64,000 nucleotides of DNA from a virus: the IMG/VR virus record IMGVR_UViG_3300030380_005901, positions 62,001 to 126,000 of that record; one strand, written 5' to 3'. The notes below the pieces were generated by a model. It ran no database searches. It was not told the origin of the DNA and was given only the letters and a program-made list of their open reading frames with translations. This document shows, one piece after another, positions 59,733 to 64,000 of this stretch. Position 1 is the stretch's first letter; each line of letters opens with the position of its first letter. The position numbers were made by a program, and so were the translations under genes.

Positions 59733-61937
59733 TTAAAAATCAATTGTTAGTTCAATAGAGGCAGTACTACTATCCGCTATTCTTATTGGTCTAGATAATT
59801 TACCTACCATTACTAAATTACCATCACTATCTAAAATACCTACTTCAGAAATAAATCTATCCTCACCTAAAGTATATGAAGTGTTACAACTAGTTGGTAA
59901 TTGTGCCCCATCTACATTAATTGTAAATAAAGTTTTATAGATAGTCGCACCTATAAAAGTTCTTAAGTTACCATAAAATAATCTCTCATCCCCAAAATTT
60001 AATTTACCATAATTTTCCCCTTTTGGTAAATCTAATTCAACACCTAAATTAAATGTATTCCCACTAGCATTATTATATTGACTACCTTTAAGGATGAATC
60101 CAGTGTTAGCACTATTTTGGTTTTCTAATAAAACTGGATTAATTGTTTCTCCTGAATTACCGGTAATATTATTACTAGTATAATTAATTTCTCTCCATTC
60201 TGATGGATTAGGTCTTGTTTGTGTCGACTTATTTATTTTTTGACTTAAAAGAACGAATTTATTAGCGTAAAAACCATAACCGTCATAAGATGAAGATTCT
60301 AATTTTCTCATATAAGGTAACTGATTAATATTATTAATTCTAAATTGTAAATCTTTATCCGTAGATGTATTATTATCTAAAATAGTGTACCTTTGACAAG
60401 GTAATACTGAAGTAAACCCACTGTTTCCACTAAATTGTAAACCGTATGTTAAAAACATAGTTTCACCCGCTTCTAAACAACCGCTACAGTCCCCATCTAC
60501 TGATGGTATAAGGCTGGCAGATAGATCGGGTAACGTATAATTTCTATTAGACTTATAAGACATTGCTGCCAATAATTCTTCATTATCTATTACAACTATT
60601 TTTAATTGTGGAAATACCTTACCTACCGCTAATGGTGCATCAGGTGTAACACTCATAGTAGGATCTTCGATTAAATCATAATATTGTATATCTGTTTGAT
60701 TTAATTCTTTTTCTATTGTATCAGTAACAAATGTCATACCTAATGTTGTACCACTTCCTGTTACTTCGTTTCTTCTATGCCAAAGGATAGGAATATCTAA
60801 ATTTAACAATTTACCACTATTTCCATCTATATTAAACATTTCTCCATAAAAGTTAGAAATACAACTATTAGTATAATGAATAACTGAAATACCTTTTATA
60901 AAAGGATCCATATAACTTACGGATAACATATCACTACTCAAATTTATTTGTGGTGTTTCGTTATAGAGTAAATATTGTTTTGTTCCTGCGTATTGTTCCG
61001 AGCCGAATAAATCATGACTATGATAATTTTCACTATTATCTCTAAATTGTCCTGCCATATTTTCAGTCCACACATTATTCATATTCCACACAGGTATATT
61101 TTCTACACAAATATCACAACTACTATCAAAAGAAAGTGTTCCTGTATTCCAATATGATGATAATGATGGTAATCCATAATATGTATCTTCGGGATCATCT
61201 CCACCAGGTAAAGTATAATATGTAATAACTGTTCCCGAAAATCCACTAAAAGTTGGTAGTTCTCTGTCCACTTTAATTGTGGATCCACTTATACTAGTTA
61301 TATTATAAACTTGATTTACTGTAGCTGCAGTCATTGTTGGTGTAGTAATATCACCTAATGTAGGATTACTAAATCTAAACATTATAAAATCGTCTTCACT
61401 TGTGGCAGTTAACGTAATACCACTTAAAACTCCTTGTATAAATGGTGTAGTATCAATTTCACCCGTAAAATTACTTAAATCAATAGTACCACTCTCTTTG
61501 ATAAATCTTTCTGAAGTTTGTGCAGTTAAACCCTCACTAACAGTTGATCCAGAAAAGAATCCTCTATCCGCAGCTTCATTACTTACCACACCTTTAATTA
61601 ATTGTAGACTACTACTACTATCAATGGGTTGTATAAAATTGTTATTATTATCTAATAAAAAAGATGTTAAAAATGGTTGTTTATCTTTAGGTCGTAATAC
61701 TTTAGAATAAATATTTTTAGTTACAGAACCATCACCACCATAAAAATAAAATTCTCCTGTGGAGGCGTTACTTTTGGGGACAAACTCTTTCCACCCTTTT
61801 ACGTAGTTATAATCTACTTCTGAATCACCCGCAATCCAAGAATTATAAGTTAATTTTCCTTGTGCTAGTTGTTCTCTACCAATGTCGGTTAACTTAACTC
61901 TTACTAATGCAGTATTTTGTTTATTTATATAACTCAT
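59733..61937 (-). CDS. Tail/baseplate or fibre protein
   Basis: 734 residues starting MSYINKQNTALVRVKLTD. Shared ends with 58423-59721 frame a larger central beta-rich region (about 60-650) with a Cys pair CDICVEN and CSGCLEAG. It is probably exposed on the virion and could be a receptor-binding or baseplate part. An ATATTTAT box lies 19 nt upstream of the ATG. Confidence 0.8.
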   Translation of the reverse strand: MSYINKQNTALVRVKLTDIGREQLAQGKLTYNSWIAGDSEVDYNYVKGWKEFVPKSNASTGEFYFYGGDGSVTKNIYSKVLRPKDKQPFLTSFLLDNNNNFIQPIDSSSSLQLIKGVVSNEAADRGFFSGSTVSEGLTAQTSERFIKESGTIDLSNFTGEIDTTPFIQGVLSGITLTATSEDDFIMFRFSNPTLGDITTPTMTAATVNQVYNITSISGSTIKVDRELPTFSGFSGTVITYYTLPGGDDPEDTYYGLPSLSSYWNTGTLSFDSSCDICVENIPVWNMNNVWTENMAGQFRDNSENYHSHDLFGSEQYAGTKQYLLYNETPQINLSSDMLSVSYMDPFIKGISVIHYTNSCISNFYGEMFNIDGNSGKLLNLDIPILWHRRNEVTGSGTTLGMTFVTDTIEKELNQTDIQYYDLIEDPTMSVTPDAPLAVGKVFPQLKIVVIDNEELLAAMSYKSNRNYTLPDLSASLIPSVDGDCSGCLEAGETMFLTYGLQFSGNSGFTSVLPCQRYTILDNNTSTDKDLQFRINNINQLPYMRKLESSSYDGYGFYANKFVLLSQKINKSTQTRPNPSEWREINYTSNNITGNSGETINPVLLENQNSANTGFILKGSQYNNASGNTFNLGVELDLPKGENYGKLNFGDERLFYGNLRTFIGATIYKTLFTINVDGAQLPTSCNTSYTLGEDRFISEVGILDSDGNLVMVGKLSRPIRIADSSTASIELTIDF

Positions 61938-61981
61938 TACTAATTCTTATTTTAATATAAATATGCTCAATGTAAATATTA

Positions 61982-64000
61982 TTAATAAATATTTCCTCTA
62001 TTTGTGACAATTTCTATAGGAATTGTCGTACTATAGGTAACACTTGTTATTATTTCCCCAACAATAGGTGTATATAATTTTTGGTTTTTAACTCTATAAA
62101 TTAATTTATCACCAGCAACCGCTTCACTTAAATCAATAATCAAAGAATAATTATTTTGTCCTAATACATAAGGTGTAGATGCAATATATTTTACGTCCTT
62201 AAAATCTTCGTCACTTACATCTGTAACTTCTATAGTAAATAATCCTTCTTGACATATTGTAGGTGCATTAGGTATTACCCAAGATAACTCAGGTTTATTT
62301 GTTTCCACACTTCCAAATACACCACTAATAGGATTAAAAAACACTTGAATTAAATCACCTTTTTTAATTTCTACTAAAATTATTAGTCTTCTAGGATCTG
62401 TATCTGATCTCATATACTCTATATTATATGAAAGTTGGTTACCATTTAAAGTTAACCCTACATCACCTATTGCATCAACCGGTAAATAATACTCATATGT
62501 TTGTTGAGTAGTATTATAATATAATTTATCTTCTTTCCCTTGTTGTCCTGTAGGTCCTGAAGAAATAGGTTCAGTTACGGTATAATTATCAATTGATAAT
62601 TCATTTGGATTACCGTCCTCCACAAATGCTAACGTAACCATTCTATCTGCTAATGTTGGTGTAAAAAAGTCTATATAAAATGCATTAGGTGTGTCTGTAT
62701 TAGCACTATATTCAACCCCTTTTGATTGAATTACCCCATTATAAGACACTAAGGGATCTGATAAAGAGTTATAAAAAAATCTAGTGTCTCCAGATTCAGT
62801 TTTAAATGAAGTTACTCTTAAATTACTGATGGTATTAGGTTCTCCTGGCTCATTAATGAAGGTTGGTTCGTCCGCTTCAAAAAGATTTAAAAAGTACCAA
62901 TCTGTTTCGGGATTATATAAATTATATTCCGTACCTCTTTTATAGTTATTAACACTATTTCTTCTTCTACCTAATTCTTTTTGTATTAATGTTTTAATCG
63001 GATAATCAAAATATCCTTTTATTATAAATTCCCCCTCATCTATTTCATTTAAAGGTATTGTTAATGTAGTACCACTTTCTCCACTAAATAAAGTATAATC
63101 AAAATCCTCTACTAAAACGGGATTATCATTAAATACACCTCTCTCACAATCAAAAGAATAAATTTCTGCAGTGAAATTCAATTTATTTGGTTGTATGACA
63201 TTTGAAACGTCATTTAATATTAAGTCAAACTCAAAAGGAGTTCTATCACGATCACTTATATAAACATATCTATCACAAGATAATGTCTTACTAGTTATAA
63301 CATTTGGTAATCCCCATGTGGACGTAATACCTGTACTGATACCTGTTAATGAAAACCCTTCTTCTTCAAAATTACATTGTACCCCTAATCCGTTAGGTCT
63401 ATGTATAATGTGTAAAAAATCTTTTAGATAATCAGCAACATATATTTTTTCATCAGGACCCATTTGTAACGCACCTAAACTAGCAGTAATAGGTAAGTCA
63501 GCCACAATAATACTATTATCTACCATTTCAGTAGAAGAAGTGTAAGTTAAATCATATTGTATTATTTTATTAGATGCACCATCACTTACATAGAATTTAG
63601 AAGAATCGGATGAAAATTCTAAACCATAAGGTCCGTTTATAAAAAATGTGTCACCACTTATTAATAACTCATTAGACAATGTACCACCTGTATTATTAAA
63701 ATCTAATACTTGAATTAGGTTCTCATCATAAAATAGTGAAACTAATTTACTACTATCTGGTGACGTTTTCATATACCCCCTATTAGTATTATATGTAGTA
63801 CCTGTATCACTTATTACTGCAGATGCTATACCACCACTCTTTACCCTAAACGAATAAAATTTAGAATCTCCACTAGTGTGTGTTATAACCCAATAATCAG
63901 TTTCATTAAAATGAGAACAAGCGGTAACTTTTTCACAAATAGGGGTACTAATTAAAGGCATATTTTTAAAAATAATTTTACCATCTCCACCTGCCCTATT
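61982..64000 (-). CDS. Partial CDS: beta-propeller virion protein resembling flavobacterial surface proteins
   Basis: The frame stays open past the internal ATG at 63961 to the window edge (GGDGKIIFKNMPLISTP), so the true start lies outside; at least 673 residues are seen. The first 240 hold propeller blades: CEKVTACSHFNETDYWVITH, YMKTSPDSSKLVSLFY, LEFSSDSSKFYVSDG, LQMGPDEKIYVADY and TWGLPNVITS. These motifs are typical of gliding/type IX-linked surface proteins of Flavobacteriia. The rest is beta-rich and fibre-like. It may have been captured from a host for adhesion. Confidence 0.75.
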   Translation of the reverse strand, partial: NRAGGDGKIIFKNMPLISTPICEKVTACSHFNETDYWVITHTSGDSKFYSFRVKSGGIASAVISDTGTTYNTNRGYMKTSPDSSKLVSLFYDENLIQVLDFNNTGGTLSNELLISGDTFFINGPYGLEFSSDSSKFYVSDGASNKIIQYDLTYTSSTEMVDNSIIVADLPITASLGALQMGPDEKIYVADYLKDFLHIIHRPNGLGVQCNFEEEGFSLTGISTGITSTWGLPNVITSKTLSCDRYVYISDRDRTPFEFDLILNDVSNVIQPNKLNFTAEIYSFDCERGVFNDNPVLVEDFDYTLFSGESGTTLTIPLNEIDEGEFIIKGYFDYPIKTLIQKELGRRRNSVNNYKRGTEYNLYNPETDWYFLNLFEADEPTFINEPGEPNTISNLRVTSFKTESGDTRFFYNSLSDPLVSYNGVIQSKGVEYSANTDTPNAFYIDFFTPTLADRMVTLAFVEDGNPNELSIDNYTVTEPISSGPTGQQGKEDKLYYNTTQQTYEYYLPVDAIGDVGLTLNGNQLSYNIEYMRSDTDPRRLIILVEIKKGDLIQVFFNPISGVFGSVETNKPELSWVIPNAPTICQEGLFTIEVTDVSDEDFKDVKYIASTPYVLGQNNYSLIIDLSEAVAGDKLIYRVKNQKLYTPIVGEIITSVTYSTTIPIEIVTNRGNIY

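Overview
The window is a stretch of a large tailed-phage genome whose host is most likely a member of the Bacteroidota (Flavobacteriia-like). Phage identity rests on a T4-style replication and recombination set (Rad50-like gp46 and Mre11-like gp47 homologues, a zinc-finger TOPRIM primase, a RuvC-like resolvase, a RecB-like nuclease), tail or baseplate proteins, several peptidoglycan hydrolases, and dense, overlapping, almost unidirectional (minus-strand) genes. Host assignment rests on four things. The sequence is very AT-rich and starts lack Shine-Dalgarno sequences. Many promoters match the Bacteroidota form TTTG-N19/20-TAnnTTTG. It encodes an RpoD-like sigma factor and a bS21 protein of Bacteroidota type. 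Two proteins carry domains typical of flavobacterial type IX-secreted proteins. The window shows no genome end; only fibre-type structural genes are present, so the whole genome is clearly larger than 64 kb.

Layout. 1-6.8 kb: acidic proteins with a short shared N-terminus, two DnaJ-type zinc-finger paralogues, a LETM1-like/2H-phosphoesterase fusion and a secreted MAM-domain protein. 6.8-11.4 kb: bS21 and ferritin on the plus strand, a nucleotidyltransferase/PcfJ-like protein and an M20-type peptidase. 11.5-14.5 kb: three more N-terminally tagged proteins and small membrane proteins. 14.5-17 kb: an Api92-like protein, a SlyD-like FKBP, a complete tmRNA gene with an overlapping small ORF, and a second divergent FKBP-like protein. 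17-27.8 kb: membrane and unknown proteins, two DNA methyltransferases, a lipoprotein, ClpP, a degenerate glutamine synthetase, DnaJ and thioredoxin. 27.8-30.5 kb: a structured non-coding RNA beside a DUF2828 (TROVE/vWA-like) protein, then an OmpR-type regulator. 31-37 kb: large unknown and nuclease-like proteins, a Nudix hydrolase and a tagged NlpC/P60 wall hydrolase. 37-46 kb: small proteins including a histone H1-like one, two amidases, a spanin-like pair and possible head-associated proteins. 46.4-52.7 kb: sigma factor, gp46, gp47 and RecB-like nuclease. 52.7-57.7 kb: a multidomain ParB-like protein, two tRNAs, a cyclic-phosphate receiver protein, a tagged GIY-YIG nuclease and primase. 57.7-64 kb: RuvC-like resolvase and three tail/fibre proteins.

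The most striking themes are these. (1) At least a dozen otherwise unrelated proteins begin with one of two short N-terminal motifs that resemble T4 capsid-targeting sequences followed by (I/L)xE protease sites; the cargo includes a wall hydrolase and a nuclease, suggesting proteins packed in the head and injected. (2) A DUF2828/vWA protein sits next to a roughly 450-nt hairpin-rich RNA with its own terminator, recalling Ro60-Y RNA pairs. (3) A proteostasis and translation set (tmRNA, ClpP, DnaJ, thioredoxin, two FKBPs, bS21, two tRNAs, sigma factor) suggests takeover of host gene expression and protein quality control. (4) Two promoter-like classes are visible: host-type promoters before regulatory and replication genes, and an ATATTTAT box placed 4-6 nt before many other start codons, which would give leaderless messages.

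All functional calls come from reading motifs by eye. No database search was run.
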